64,000 nt of DNA from Lachnospiraceae bacterium Zagget3 (GCA_001941025.1 MSHE01000026.1:20290-84289), one strand, 5' to 3'; positions 54,705-64,000 are shown, counted from the stretch's first letter. Numbers and translations: made by a program. Notes: generated by a model from the sequence alone, not told the origin.

Positions 54705-55778
54705 ATGCTGCGAATCGGAATACTGACAAGCGGTGGCGACTGCCAGGCCTTAAACGCCGCGATGCGCGGTGTGGTAAAAGGACTTGCCATCGATACGGAC
54801 GACCTTGAAATTTACGGGTTTTATGACGGATACAAAGGGTTGATCTACGGAAATTACCGCGCACTCTCCCCCTCGGATTTTTCCGGCATCCTGACCAAGG
54901 GCGGCACGATACTCGGGACATCCCGACAGCCATACAAGCTGATGCGCGTGCCGGATCGGGACGGTGTCGACAAAGTGGAGGCGATGAAGCACACCTACTA
55001 TAAATTGAATCTGGACTGCCTGGTGATCCTCGGCGGCAACGGGACACAGAAGACGGCAAACCTCCTTGCGGAAGAGGGCCTTTCCGTCGTGTTTCTGCCG
55101 AAGACCATCGACAACGACATTTACGGGACGGACATCACGTTCGGTTTTGAGAGCGCGCTTGCCATCGCGACGTATGCGATCGACTGTATCCATACGACAG
55201 CGGCTTCCCACAACCGGGTGTTTATCGTGGAGATCATGGGGCATAACGTCGGCTGGCTGCCGCTGCACGCGGGCATCGCGGGCGGCGCGGACATCATCCT
55301 GATCCCGGAGATTCCCTATGACATCGAAAAGGTGGTGGAGGCCATCAACAACCGGACCGCGCGCGGGAAAGGCTTTACGATCCTGGCGGTTGCCGAGGGA
55401 GCCATCTCCAAAGAGAAAGCGATGCTGTCAAAAAAAGAGTTTAAAGTATTTAAGAGTCAGGCGCCCTATCCTTCCGTATCCTACGAGGTGGCGGCTCAAA
55501 TCGCGCAGAGAACCGACCGCGAGGTGCGAGTGACCGTGCCTGGACACATGCAGCGCGGAGGCAGTCCCTGCGCCTACGACCGGGTACTTTGTACACAGTT
55601 GGGGGCCGCGGCGGCGATGGCGATCGAAGAGCAGGATTACGGCAAGATGATCGCCATGATAGACGGACAGACCACCCGGGTCCCCTTAAGCGAGTGTGCC
55701 GGCAAGTTAAAGACGATCGACCCGAACTGCCAACTGATCGCGGAGGCTAAAAAAGTCGGGATCTGCTTCGGAGACTGA
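54705..55778 (+). CDS. pfk: 6-phosphofructokinase (mixed G/K type)
   Basis: The 357-aa enzyme phosphorylates fructose 6-phosphate in glycolysis. The N-terminus GILTSGGDCQALNAAMRG is typical. The phosphate-donor residues are mixed: GGNGT (110-114) keeps the Gly of ATP enzymes but has Asn for the usual Asp, while PKTIDND (132-138) has the Lys of the PPi/group III type. ATP use is likely but not certain. ATG 54705 with AAAGGAG is chosen; the open frame upstream has no SD. It is 32 bp before dnaX. Confidence 0.9.
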   Translation: MLRIGILTSGGDCQALNAAMRGVVKGLAIDTDDLEIYGFYDGYKGLIYGNYRALSPSDFSGILTKGGTILGTSRQPYKLMRVPDRDGVDKVEAMKHTYYKLNLDCLVILGGNGTQKTANLLAEEGLSVVFLPKTIDNDIYGTDITFGFESALAIATYAIDCIHTTAASHNRVFIVEIMGHNVGWLPLHAGIAGGADIILIPEIPYDIEKVVEAINNRTARGKGFTILAVAEGAISKEKAMLSKKEFKVFKSQAPYPSVSYEVAAQIAQRTDREVRVTVPGHMQRGGSPCAYDRVLCTQLGAAAAMAIEEQDYGKMIAMIDGQTTRVPLSECAGKLKTIDPNCQLIAEAKKVGICFGD

Positions 55779-55810
55779 ACGGATCACGATCACAGATAAG
55801 GGAGCCAGAC

Positions 55811-57427
55811 ATGGCATACACGGCGTTATATCGAAAATACCGCCCCACAGAGTTTGCGGATGTGAAAGGGCAGGATCATATCGTTACCACTTTAAAAAAC
55901 CAGATTTCCGCTGGGCGGATCGGTCACGCCTATCTGTTCTGCGGCACCCGCGGGACAGGCAAGACGACCGTCGCGAAGATTCTGGCGAAGGCGGTAAATT
56001 GCGAACATCCGACAGACGGTAGTCCTTGCGGCGAGTGTGAGAGCTGCCGCGCGATCGCGTCGGGTACTTCCCTGAATGTGATCGAAATCGATGCCGCCTC
56101 GAACAACGGAGTGGATAACATCCGGCAGATCCGGGAGGAAGTCTCCTATCCCCCGACAGAGGGGAACTATAAAGTGTATATCATCGATGAAGCGCATATG
56201 CTCTCCATCGGCGCGTTTAACGCGCTCTTAAAGACGCTGGAGGAACCGCCCGAATACGTGCTCTTTATTCTGGCGACCACAGAGGCAAATAAGCTCCCGG
56301 TCACCATCGTATCCCGCTGTCAGCGGTATGATTTCCGGCGGATCGGGATTGAGACGATCGCGTCGCGCCTTGCGGATCTTCTCGCCGAGGAGGGGGTCGA
56401 GGCGGAGGAAAAAGCGATTCGTTATGTGGCCCGGGCAGCGGACGGATCCATGCGGGACGCGTTGAGCCTCTTGGATCAGTGCATCGCGTTTTACCTCGGG
56501 GAGCGGTTAACGCTCGATAAAGTGCTGAATGTGTTGGGGGCGGCGGACACGGAAGTGTTCAGCCGGCTGTTGCGCGCCTTGCTGGCGCAGGACGTGAACA
56601 GGGCGATTCGGATTCTCGAAGAGATCGTTATGCAGGGAAGAGAACTGGGACAGTTTGTCACGGACTTTATCTGGTACCTGCGCAATCTGCTCCTCATAAA
56701 GAGTTCGGACGACATGGAGGACGTGCTCGATATGTCCGGGGAAAATCTGGCGCTTTTAAAGGAGGAGGCACAGGCGATTGAAGACGATACGATTCTGCGT
56801 TATATCCGCGCGTTTTCGGAACTTTCCACGCAGATGAAGTACGCGGACGGGAAGAGGGTCTTGCTGGAGATCGCGATCATCCGCCTCTGCCGCCCCGCCA
56901 TGGAGGCACAGCCCGACGCGCTGGCAGAGCGGGTCTCGTTTTTGGAAAAGCAGATAGAACAAGGTGTTCCGGCACCGGCCCCCGCGCAGGAAGCGCCAGG
57001 AGAAGCGGCACGGCCCACGGAGCAGTCGGCAAATATGCCGGAGGATCCGTCGGAAAGCGGGGAAACAAAGGCAGCTCCGGCGAAAGCCCCGATGCCGAAA
57101 GCGGTTCCGGATGACATTCAAAGGGTGGTAAAAAACTGGCATTCCATCCGGAAAAAATTCAGCGGCGGGATTCGGGCCGCCCTGGCCGAGACCTATCCGA
57201 GCCTTGGCGAGGAAGGGCAGCTGCTACTCGTTTTTGATGATCCGGAGGCCTATGGATTTTTGACCATAAACGGGCGGGAGCAGGAAATCGCGAAGCGGAT
57301 CTCCGAACAGATCGGAAAAGAGATTCCGGTGCTGTTCCGGGAAAACAATACCGACAGGCCGGCGGAGGAAATCTATCCGAATCTGGAGGAGATGATTTGC
57401 GCGGAGATTGAGGTAGAGGACGAGTAA
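55811..57427 (+). CDS. dnaX: DNA polymerase III subunit gamma/tau
   Basis: The 538-aa clamp-loader ATPase has Walker A GTRGTGKTT (about 45-53), the zinc module CGECESC, the DEAH-like IIDEAHML Walker B, and sensor ATTEANKLP. A Pro/Ala-rich linker (about 395-430) leads to a shortened tau-like C-terminal domain. It is in the conserved dnaX-ybaB-recR cluster. Confidence 0.96.
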   Translation: MAYTALYRKYRPTEFADVKGQDHIVTTLKNQISAGRIGHAYLFCGTRGTGKTTVAKILAKAVNCEHPTDGSPCGECESCRAIASGTSLNVIEIDAASNNGVDNIRQIREEVSYPPTEGNYKVYIIDEAHMLSIGAFNALLKTLEEPPEYVLFILATTEANKLPVTIVSRCQRYDFRRIGIETIASRLADLLAEEGVEAEEKAIRYVARAADGSMRDALSLLDQCIAFYLGERLTLDKVLNVLGAADTEVFSRLLRALLAQDVNRAIRILEEIVMQGRELGQFVTDFIWYLRNLLLIKSSDDMEDVLDMSGENLALLKEEAQAIEDDTILRYIRAFSELSTQMKYADGKRVLLEIAIIRLCRPAMEAQPDALAERVSFLEKQIEQGVPAPAPAQEAPGEAARPTEQSANMPEDPSESGETKAAPAKAPMPKAVPDDIQRVVKNWHSIRKKFSGGIRAALAETYPSLGEEGQLLLVFDDPEAYGFLTINGREQEIAKRISEQIGKEIPVLFRENNTDRPAEEIYPNLEEMICAEIEVEDE

Positions 57428-57452
57428 ACCATAATACAGGAGGCAGAGACAG

Positions 57453-57803
57453 ATGAGCAAAGGGAAAGGCGGCAGTTACCAGGGCGGTATGCCGGGCAAC
57501 ATGACGAATCTGATGAAACAGGCGCAGCGGATGCAGCGCCAGATGGAGGAAGCCTCGAAGGAGATCGAGGAACAGGAAGTGACGGCGACATCCGGCGGCG
57601 GTGCCGTAGAAGTGACGGTATCCGGGAAAAAAGAGATTACCGGGATCAAACTGGCGGAAGAGGTTGTGGATCCGGACGACATTGAGATGTTGGAAGATCT
57701 GATCATGGCGGCCACGAACGAAGCGCTGCGCAAGGTGGAAGAGATGTCACAGGAGTCCATGGACAAGATCACCGGCGGCATGGGCGGAGGATTCCCTTTC
57801 TGA
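57453..57803 (+). CDS. ybaB: YbaB/EbfC nucleoid-associated protein
   Basis: The 116-aa DNA-binding protein begins [20 protein letters not shown] and has [20 protein letters not shown] and [15 protein letters not shown], the core of the family. It ends with Gly-rich GGMGGGFPF. It is thought to help RecR-linked repair and nucleoid structure. It is coupled to recR by a TGATG overlap. Confidence 0.95.
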   Translation: MSKGKGGSYQGGMPGNMTNLMKQAQRMQRQMEEASKEIEEQEVTATSGGGAVEVTVSGKKEITGIKLAEEVVDPDDIEMLEDLIMAATNEALRKVEEMSQESMDKITGGMGGGFPF

Positions 57804-58399
57804 TGGAATACTACAGCAAACAGATTACCAAACTGATCGAGGAGCTGGCCGCTCTGCCCGGAATCGGGACGAAGACGGCGCAGCGTCTGGCATTTCACAT
57901 CGTAAACATGCCCGAAGAGCGCACCGAACAGCTGGCGGACGCGATCCGTGAGGCACGGCATAACACCCGTTACTGCAAGACCTGTTATACGTTAACGGAC
58001 GATGAGGAGTGCCCGATCTGCAAAAATAAGAACCGGGACCACAAGACGATCATGGTGGTGGAGACGCCGCGGGACCTGGCCGCATATGAGAAGACGGGGA
58101 AGTATGAGGGCGTCTATCATGTGCTGCACGGCGCGATCTCGCCAATGCTGGGCATTGGGCCGGAGGACATCCGCCTAAAGGAACTGACCCGTCGCCTGGA
58201 GGGGGATGTCGATGAGGTGATCATCGCCACGAACTCCAGTCTGGAAGGCGAGACGACCGCCATGTACATAAGCAAGCTGATCAAGCCCACAGGGATTAAA
58301 GTTACGCGGATCGCCAGCGGGGTCCCGGTCGGGGGAGACTTGGAATATATCGATGAGGTGACACTGCTTCGCGCGCTGGAAGGAAGAGTGGAGCTTTAG
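57803..58399 (+). CDS. recR: Recombination protein RecR
   Basis: The 198-aa protein has a helix-hairpin-helix ([19 protein letters not shown]), a C4 zinc finger ([16 protein letters not shown]) and a TOPRIM domain ([18 protein letters not shown]). With RecO and RecF it loads RecA at gaps. It lies directly after ybaB. Confidence 0.96.
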   Translation: MEYYSKQITKLIEELAALPGIGTKTAQRLAFHIVNMPEERTEQLADAIREARHNTRYCKTCYTLTDDEECPICKNKNRDHKTIMVVETPRDLAAYEKTGKYEGVYHVLHGAISPMLGIGPEDIRLKELTRRLEGDVDEVIIATNSSLEGETTAMYISKLIKPTGIKVTRIASGVPVGGDLEYIDEVTLLRALEGRVEL

Positions 58400-58428
58400 T
58401 ATGTTTTCTGCTTCAGAAAGGGGATACC

Positions 58429-59265
58429 ATGACAAATCAGGAACTTGAAAAAACGGCCGTGGAGGTGCGAAAAGGAATTTTAACCGCCGTACACAGCGCC
58501 AAGTCGGGACATCCGGGCGGATCACTCTCCGCAGCGGATATTTTTACGTATCTCTATTTTGTGGAGATGAATGTGGATCCGTCTCATCCGGAGGACGAGA
58601 ACCGGGACCGCTTCGTGCTTTCCAAGGGGCATACGGCGCCCGGATACTATGCCGTGTTGGCACAGAGGGGATACTTTCCGGCAGAGGAGCTTGTCGGGCT
58701 GCGTCATGTCGGGTCCATGCTCCAGGGGCATCCGGACATGAAACACACTCCCGGCGTGGATATGTCGACCGGCTCTCTGGGGCAGGGCTTTTCTGCCGCG
58801 GTCGGAATGGCCCTGGCCGGGAAAATGGATGGAAAAGACTATCGCGTTTACGCGCTGGCCGGTGACGGCGAGATCGAAGAGGGCCAGATCTGGGAGGCCG
58901 CCATGTTCGCGGGGGACCGAAAATTGGACAATCTCGTACTGATCGTGGACCACAACGGGCTGCAGATCGACGGACCGATCGAGGAGGTCTGTTCCCCCTA
59001 TCCGATCGGGGAAAAGTTCGAGGCGTTCCGTTTTCATGTGATCACCATCGACGGAAACGATTTTGATCAGATCGCAGCGGCTTTCCGGGAAGCGCGCGAG
59101 ACAAAGGGTATGCCTTGCGCGATCATCGCGAATACGATAAAAGGAAAAGGCGTTTCCTATATGGAGAACCAGGTGGGCTGGCACGGCAAGGGGCCGAACG
59201 ATGAGGAGTATGATATCGCCATGGAAGAACTTACGAAAGCGGGGGAAGCGTTATGTCAGAAGTAA
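58429..59265 (+). CDS. Transketolase, N-terminal (ThDP-binding) subunit
   Basis: The 278-aa half-transketolase carries SAKSGHPGGSLSAADI, SKGHTAPGYYA, and the ThDP motif GDGEIEEGQIWEA through VDHNGLQIDG. It needs the C-terminal subunit encoded next (13-bp overlap) to form the active site. It transfers two-carbon units in the non-oxidative pentose phosphate pathway. SD AAAGGGGAT is upstream. Confidence 0.93.
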   Translation: MTNQELEKTAVEVRKGILTAVHSAKSGHPGGSLSAADIFTYLYFVEMNVDPSHPEDENRDRFVLSKGHTAPGYYAVLAQRGYFPAEELVGLRHVGSMLQGHPDMKHTPGVDMSTGSLGQGFSAAVGMALAGKMDGKDYRVYALAGDGEIEEGQIWEAAMFAGDRKLDNLVLIVDHNGLQIDGPIEEVCSPYPIGEKFEAFRFHVITIDGNDFDQIAAAFREARETKGMPCAIIANTIKGKGVSYMENQVGWHGKGPNDEEYDIAMEELTKAGEALCQK

Positions 59266-60194
59266 AAAAAGTCGCGACAAGAGAGAGCTATGGGAATACT
59301 CTGGTAGAGCTTGGAAAAGAGATGGAGAATCTGGTAGTTCTGGACGCGGATCTTGCCGGGGCTACAAAGACAAGCATCTTTCAGGCGGCGTTTCCCGAAC
59401 GGCACATCGACTGCGGCATCGCGGAAGCGAACATGATGGGGATCGCGGCGGGACTTTCCACGTGCGGCAAGGTCCCGTTTGCCAGTTCCTTCGCGATGTT
59501 CGCGGCGGGGCGCGCCTACGAGCAGGTGCGCAACTCGATTGGTTATCCGCGTTTAAATGTGAAGATTGGTGCCACGCACGCGGGCATCTCCGTGGGCGAG
59601 GACGGCGCTACCCATCAGTGCTGTGAGGACATCGCGCTCATGCGCACGATCCCGGGCATGGTCGTCATCAATCCCTGCGATGACGTGGAAGCGCGCGCGG
59701 CAGTTCGCGCGGCGGCCGCATATGTCGGGCCGGTTTACCTGCGGTTTGGCCGGCTTGCGATTCCCGTGATCAACGACGAGGAGACCTATCGCTTTGAGAT
59801 GGGCAAAGGGATCGTCCTGCGGGAGGGCGCGGATGTCACCCTGATCGCAACGGGGCTTTGCGTAAACGAGTCTCTTGCCGCGGCTGAGCTTCTTGCCGCC
59901 GGGGGCATCGATGCCGGGGTGATCAACATACATACCATCAAACCGCTTGATGAAGAGCTGGTCTTGTCCGCCGCGGCCAAGACGGGCAGGGTGGTCACCG
60001 TAGAGGAACATTCCGTGATCGGAGGTTTGGGCAGCGCGGTCTGTGACGCGATCGGAGCAAACGCGTCCGCCAAAGTATTAAAAATAGGCGTGCAAGATGA
60101 GTTTGGCCAGTCCGGGCCGGCGGCGGAGCTGATCCGGTTGTACGGGCTGGATGCGGAGAGCATAGCAAAAAAGGTAAAAGCATTTCACGAGTAG
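59253..60194 (+). CDS. Transketolase, C-terminal subunit
   Basis: The 313-aa partner has the pyrimidine-binding domain (DADLAGATKTS, DCGIAEANMMGIAAGL, ASSFAMFAAGRAYEQVR) and the C-terminal transketolase domain (GINTIKPLD-like HTIKPLDEELV, VEEHSVIGGLGSAV). Split transketolases are common in Clostridia and archaea. It overlaps the N-subunit gene by 13 bp. The SD GCGGGGGAAG lies within that gene. Confidence 0.93.
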   Translation: MSEVKKVATRESYGNTLVELGKEMENLVVLDADLAGATKTSIFQAAFPERHIDCGIAEANMMGIAAGLSTCGKVPFASSFAMFAAGRAYEQVRNSIGYPRLNVKIGATHAGISVGEDGATHQCCEDIALMRTIPGMVVINPCDDVEARAAVRAAAAYVGPVYLRFGRLAIPVINDEETYRFEMGKGIVLREGADVTLIATGLCVNESLAAAELLAAGGIDAGVINIHTIKPLDEELVLSAAAKTGRVVTVEEHSVIGGLGSAVCDAIGANASAKVLKIGVQDEFGQSGPAAELIRLYGLDAESIAKKVKAFHE

Positions 60195-60206
60195 GATCGG
60201 AGATTC

Positions 60207-61439
60207 ATGAGCGACAACAAGCAGAACAATCTGCGCATGGTCAACCCGGAAGAGGGTGAGGGGCAGACCCGGAGACGCCGCAAAAGGAGGCTGCTTTGCG
60301 CTGCCATCATCATCATTGTCTGTGTCGCGGTGCTCATCGTGTATCTGCTGCTCGTGCATTTTGTAACATATCGGGAATATACCGTGACGGACGAGATAGA
60401 TCGATCGGACACACAGGCGACGCATTATCTCGCGTTTGGTGACGGATATGTAACATACAGCAATGACGGTGCCGCCTATGTTACAACCAGAGAAACCCCT
60501 GTTTGGAATCAGGGATACGAGATGGAAAACCCCATGGTTACAGTATGCCAATCCTATTTCGCGATCGCGGACCAACAGGGCGAGACGGTCTATGTGTTGA
60601 ATGAGGAAGGCCTGCAGGGCGAGATTGCCGTCTCGATGCCGATTTCAAAGATTGCGGTTGCCTCGCAGGGCACCGTGGCGGTTTTGATGATGGACAGCGG
60701 CACGGGGTATCTGTCTTTGTTTGACAAAACCGGGGATCCGATCGCCGAGGGGGCCATTCATGTGGAAAATACCGGCACACCGATGGACATCGCCCTGTCC
60801 ACGGACGGAAAGAATCTTGCCGCGGCCATCGTAGATGTCAGCACCGGCACAGCGCGGACCACACTCAACTTTTACAATTTCGGCGCGGCCGGACAGAATC
60901 AGATTGACAATCTGGTCGGATCGCTTACTTACGCGGATACGATCATACCGGAGATCACCTATGTCGGGGAGAGCACGATGCTGGCGTTCGCGGACACCGG
61001 CGTCTATGTCTTTGAAGGAGACAACGCCCCGCAGGAGAGTGCCTTTGTGGAAGCGGCAGACGAGATTCAGAGCGTTTTTTACGATGACAGCTATTTCGGC
61101 CTGGTCTATGCCGATGTGACAGAGGACCCGGGGCGCCGGATTGATGTATATGATACGAACGGCCATCCATGTGCTTCGATCGTAACGGATTATTTCTATG
61201 ACAGCATTTCGTTTTTGAAGAATCATGAGATCTGTCTGTTGAATGAAGACCGCTGCGACATCTATACCGCGAACGGACGGCTGAAGGTGGCCTGCGAATC
61301 GGACGGGGATCTGAAAGCCGTTTTCCGCCGGAGCGGATATCAGAACTATCTGATTTTAACTGATAATACAACTGAGCGGGTTCGCATGCGGCTCTTCGCG
61401 AGCCTTTTCCATGGTCGATCCGAGGAGGAACTTCCATGA
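60207..61439 (+). CDS. DUF5711-type single-pass membrane protein with beta-propeller-like ectodomain
   Basis: The 410-aa protein has an Arg/Lys-rich cytosolic start (TRRRRKRR), one membrane helix (about 30-52) and a large extracellular part. The extracellular part is made of short beta repeats such as FAIADQQGETVYVLNEEG and AVLMMDSGTGYLSLFDKTG, resembling a beta-propeller. It seems to belong to DUF5711, of unknown function, common in Lachnospiraceae. It overlaps the cvpA-type gene by four bases, so a shared envelope role is possible. Confidence 0.65.
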   Translation: MSDNKQNNLRMVNPEEGEGQTRRRRKRRLLCAAIIIIVCVAVLIVYLLLVHFVTYREYTVTDEIDRSDTQATHYLAFGDGYVTYSNDGAAYVTTRETPVWNQGYEMENPMVTVCQSYFAIADQQGETVYVLNEEGLQGEIAVSMPISKIAVASQGTVAVLMMDSGTGYLSLFDKTGDPIAEGAIHVENTGTPMDIALSTDGKNLAAAIVDVSTGTARTTLNFYNFGAAGQNQIDNLVGSLTYADTIIPEITYVGESTMLAFADTGVYVFEGDNAPQESAFVEAADEIQSVFYDDSYFGLVYADVTEDPGRRIDVYDTNGHPCASIVTDYFYDSISFLKNHEICLLNEDRCDIYTANGRLKVACESDGDLKAVFRRSGYQNYLILTDNTTERVRMRLFASLFHGRSEEELP

Positions 61440-62017
61440 ACTGGATGCTGGTTCTTGTCGTCATCATATTTTTGATCGCGCTGATTTGGGGATGGAGCCG
61501 GGGCTTTCTGCGAATGCTTTTTTCACTGGTCTCCCTGATCGTTCTGATCTGGCTGATCCAGTGGGTGACGCCCTATATCAGCACGTTTCTCAAAAATTAT
61601 ACCGGCCTCTACGATCGGATCGAGAATTGGGTCGGGCAGAAGATTACAGGCACCCTGGGTTTTAGTTTTGGATTTTTTACCGATGCCGCGGCCGGTACGG
61701 CAGCGGATTGGATCCTGAAGGGAGTCGCTTTTTTGATCGCGTTGATCGTCGCGCTGATCATCGTGCTGATCATCTTCAAGGTGATCGGGCTGATCGACCG
61801 GGTCCCGATCCTTCGGGGCGTGAACCGCTGGTTCGGACTGGTCGCAGGCGCGGTAGAGGGCTATCTGGTTATCTGTATGCTGTTTTTATTAGTCGGACTG
61901 ATCGCCGGAAGCAACATCGGACAGACCCTGACACAAAACATAGAAAGCAATTCATTTTTGCTGTTTCTAAATGACCACAACATCTTAATGAACTTAAATC
62001 TGTTCAAATCATTATGA
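61436..62017 (+). CDS. CvpA-family membrane protein
   Basis: The 193-aa protein has four to five membrane segments (about 3-20, 28-46, 92-114, 133-157). The short basic GWSRGFLRML near the N-terminus is typical of CvpA/colicin V production proteins. The family is linked to envelope homeostasis, but its molecular function is unresolved. It is coupled by 4-bp overlaps to DUF5711 upstream and apbE downstream. Confidence 0.8.
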   Translation: MNWMLVLVVIIFLIALIWGWSRGFLRMLFSLVSLIVLIWLIQWVTPYISTFLKNYTGLYDRIENWVGQKITGTLGFSFGFFTDAAAGTAADWILKGVAFLIALIVALIIVLIIFKVIGLIDRVPILRGVNRWFGLVAGAVEGYLVICMLFLLVGLIAGSNIGQTLTQNIESNSFLLFLNDHNILMNLNLFKSL

Positions 62018-63108
62018 AAAAGAGATCGTTTTTCATCGGAATCCTGTGCTGTGCGCTGCCCGGCGTGTTTCTGTCCGGCTGCGGAACGGACGGCGGAGCA
62101 GCCTTGTCTTTTGCGGACGGGGCGGCGTCTGCCGAAGAACAGGAGTATACAGAAAATTTTTTTGCCATGGACACCTTTATGACGCTGACGGCCTATGGAG
62201 AGCGGGCCGAGGAGGCGGTGGAGGCCGGCATCGCGGAGATTGAGCGGCTCGACGCGGTCTTTTCCACCGGCGACGCGGACAGCGAGATCAGCGCGATCAA
62301 TGCCGCGGGCGGCGGCACATTGTCTGAGGAAGTGGCGGCGGTAATCCGGCGCGCGCTTACGATTTATGAACAGACCGACGGGATTTTTGATATCTCCATC
62401 TATCCGGTCATGAAGCTGTGGGGGTTTACCGATGGCAATTATCAAGTGCCGGAGGAGGACGAACTGGCGGCCGCGCTGTCGCTGGTAAACGCGGGAGAAC
62501 TGACGCTTTCGGAGGAGGATGGCGCGACGGTCCTTTCCATGGCGGACGGGATGGAGATCGATTTGGGCGGCATTGTAAAGGGCTATGCGGATGACCGGGT
62601 CGCGGAGGTCTTCGCCTCGTATGGCATAGAGGATGCCATCATCAATCTGGGCGGCGATGTCCGTGTAATGGGGACCCGGCCGGACGGCAGCCTGTGGCGT
62701 GTCGGCATTCAGGACCCGGAGGACTCGGACGGATATATCGGCGGGCTGGCGTTGACGGACATGGCTGTCGTCACATCCGGCGGATACGAGCGCTACTTTG
62801 AGGATGAGGAGACCGGCGTGCGCTACCACCATATCATTGATCCGCGGACAGGGGCCTCCGCCGACAACGGATTGGTCTCGGTCAGCGTGGTCAGTGCGGA
62901 CGGCACACTGGCAGACGCGCTCTCCACAACCCTGTTCATTCTGGGGAGTGAAGAGGCAGTGGAATACTGCGAGGCCCACTGCGCGGCGGACGGGTTTGGG
63001 GCGCTCCTCATGACGCAGGAGGGGGAACTCTATATTACGGAAGATTTGGAGGATTCCTTTATCGATCTGACCGGCGATACGACCCTGCATGTAATCGGGA
63101 CACGGTAG
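62014..63108 (+). CDS. apbE: FAD:protein FMN transferase (ApbE), lipoprotein
   Basis: The 364-aa extracytoplasmic enzyme covalently attaches FMN to Thr/Ser of target flavoproteins. It has a lipoprotein signal with LSGC (Cys23) and ApbE motifs FFAMDTFMTLTAYG, EIERLDAVFS, DGIFDISIYPVMKLWGF, DLGGIVKGYA, NLGGDVRVMG and HHIIDPRTG. The metal-binding Asp/Thr region SADGTLADALSTTLFILG is intact. Its substrate (for example an FMN-binding-domain or Rnf/Nqr-type protein) is not in the window. It is followed 4 bp later by a Gx transporter. Confidence 0.93.
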   Translation: MKKRSFFIGILCCALPGVFLSGCGTDGGAALSFADGAASAEEQEYTENFFAMDTFMTLTAYGERAEEAVEAGIAEIERLDAVFSTGDADSEISAINAAGGGTLSEEVAAVIRRALTIYEQTDGIFDISIYPVMKLWGFTDGNYQVPEEDELAAALSLVNAGELTLSEEDGATVLSMADGMEIDLGGIVKGYADDRVAEVFASYGIEDAIINLGGDVRVMGTRPDGSLWRVGIQDPEDSDGYIGGLALTDMAVVTSGGYERYFEDEETGVRYHHIIDPRTGASADNGLVSVSVVSADGTLADALSTTLFILGSEEAVEYCEAHCAADGFGALLMTQEGELYITEDLEDSFIDLTGDTTLHVIGTR

Positions 63109-63112
63109 AGAC

Positions 63113-63640
63113 ATGGAAAAAAGACGCCTTTCAGCGAGGACAATCGCATTGCTGGCCATGATGATCGCGCTGGCACTGGTCTTCAGTTACGTGGAGAGCC
63201 TGATCCCGATCAACTTCGGGATCCCCGGGGTGAAGCTCGGCCTCGCGAACCTCGTGATCGTCGCGGCGCTTTACCTGATGAACGCGAGGCAGGCGCTTCT
63301 CATTTCCGTTGTGCGGATCATCCTCGCAGGGCTTCTGTTTGGGAACCTGTTCTCCATCCTGTACAGCCTGGCGGGCGGTCTGCTCAGTTTGGCTGTCATG
63401 GTGTTGATCGAGAGAAGCGGGCGGGTGTCCGTTGTGACCGTGAGTGTGTTCGGAGGGATTTTTCACAACATTGGCCAGCTGCTCGTGGCGATGGCAGTGA
63501 TCGAAAATCTGAACCTGGTTTTTTATCTGCCGGTGTTGCTGCTTTCCGGGTTTGTCACCGGACTGGTGATCGGGATTGTTTCCCGCCTGATTTTGCCGCG
63601 AATTGCGCGGGTTTTGCCGGAAAAAAGTGTTGACACATAA
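63113..63640 (+). CDS. Gx transporter family membrane protein
   Basis: The 175-aa protein has five to six membrane segments and the family's opening (ARTIALLAMMIALALVFSYVE) with INFGIPGVKLGLANLV. It belongs to the group once annotated as heptaprenyl diphosphate synthase component I and now treated as an ECF-S-like transporter. It is often found with apbE, so it may supply a precursor for extracellular flavinylation or redox cofactors (inferred). Its last codons contain the -35 of the downstream rRNA promoter. Confidence 0.82.
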   Translation: MEKRRLSARTIALLAMMIALALVFSYVESLIPINFGIPGVKLGLANLVIVAALYLMNARQALLISVVRIILAGLLFGNLFSILYSLAGGLLSLAVMVLIERSGRVSVVTVSVFGGIFHNIGQLLVAMAVIENLNLVFYLPVLLLSGFVTGLVIGIVSRLILPRIARVLPEKSVDT

Positions 63641-63658
63641 AAGACTTGATGCTATCAT
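63630..63658 (+). promoter_or_regulatory. rRNA operon promoter
   Basis: TTGACA (63630-63635), 17 bp and TATCAT (63653-63658). The -35 lies inside the end of the Gx transporter gene. An 8-bp leader hairpin GCTGTCTC/GAGACAGC (about 63663-63690) follows. Confidence 0.8.
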
Positions 63659-63774
63659 TTAATAGCTGTCTCTCTGTGTTGAGACAGCGATTGTACATTG
63701 ATAACTGAACAGCGAAATAACCTTGAAAGATCCTTTTATTTTATTTTTATGAACAGTAATTTTGGACTGGATTT

Positions 63775-64000
<226 letters not shown>

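Overview
The window looks like a replication-origin region of a Gram-positive anaerobe of the Clostridia, most likely Lachnospiraceae or a close relative. The support is the Firmicutes gene order around dnaA (rsmG-mnmG-mnmE-jag-yidC-yidD-rnpA-rpmH | dnaA-dnaN-yaaA-recF-gyrB-gyrA). Further support comes from the DUF3881, DUF4446 and DUF5711 families, a reverse rubrerythrin, class I two-subunit fumarase, the tadA-SRP RNA order and the 5' end of a 16S rRNA. Coding DNA is fairly GC-rich, but promoters are classic sigma-A type, very often with a 17-bp spacer.

Layout. 1-5.6 kb: a small unknown gene, a non-coding block with DnaA-box-like motifs, tcdA, an iron alcohol dehydrogenase-aldehyde dehydrogenase fusion, a CoA-binding-type protein and a patatin-like lipase. 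5.6-7.3 kb: an AT-richer accessory island with a HicAB toxin-antitoxin pair and an atypical sirtuin followed by a coupled micro-ORF. 7.4-12 kb: a peroxidase-OhrR pair, a 2-hydroxyacid dehydrogenase and a circularly permuted GH3 glycosidase. 12-15.9 kb: tRNA-Arg, ACT protein, DUF3881, DUF4446, parB and parA, with two perfect parS sites. 15.9-37.9 kb: an alpha/beta-hydrolase-like pseudoenzyme, the conserved origin block, gyrase, fumarase and a MoxR/DUF58 membrane operon.

38-47 kb is the most unusual part. An amino-acid-binding lipoprotein gene is tightly coupled to a gene for a 1037-residue MscS-type channel with two tandem extracellular Cache-like sensor domains. A glutamate decarboxylase gene is divergent from this pair. 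Nearby are tRNA genes, an unidentified small-RNA unit with its own promoter and terminator, tyrS, and a CaCA-family cation exchanger controlled by a yybP-ykoY manganese riboswitch.

47-64 kb is mostly housekeeping: metG, tatD, rsmA, a GIY-YIG protein, perR, reverse rubrerythrin, tadA, SRP RNA, larB, tRNA-Ser, pfk, dnaX-ybaB-recR, and a split transketolase. It continues with a DUF5711-cvpA-apbE-Gx transporter string that runs directly into an rRNA operon, whose 16S gene is cut by the window end.

Genes that appear to work together: replication start and segregation (dnaA, dnaN, recF, gyrAB, parABS); tRNA/rRNA modification (tcdA, mnmEG, rsmG, rsmA, tadA); membrane insertion (yidC, yidD, jag, SRP RNA); peroxide defence (gpx/ohrR and perR/reverse rubrerythrin, each with visible operators); and a possible ligand-gated channel system (binding lipoprotein + Cache-MscS). 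All assignments come from reading the sequence; no database search was possible.
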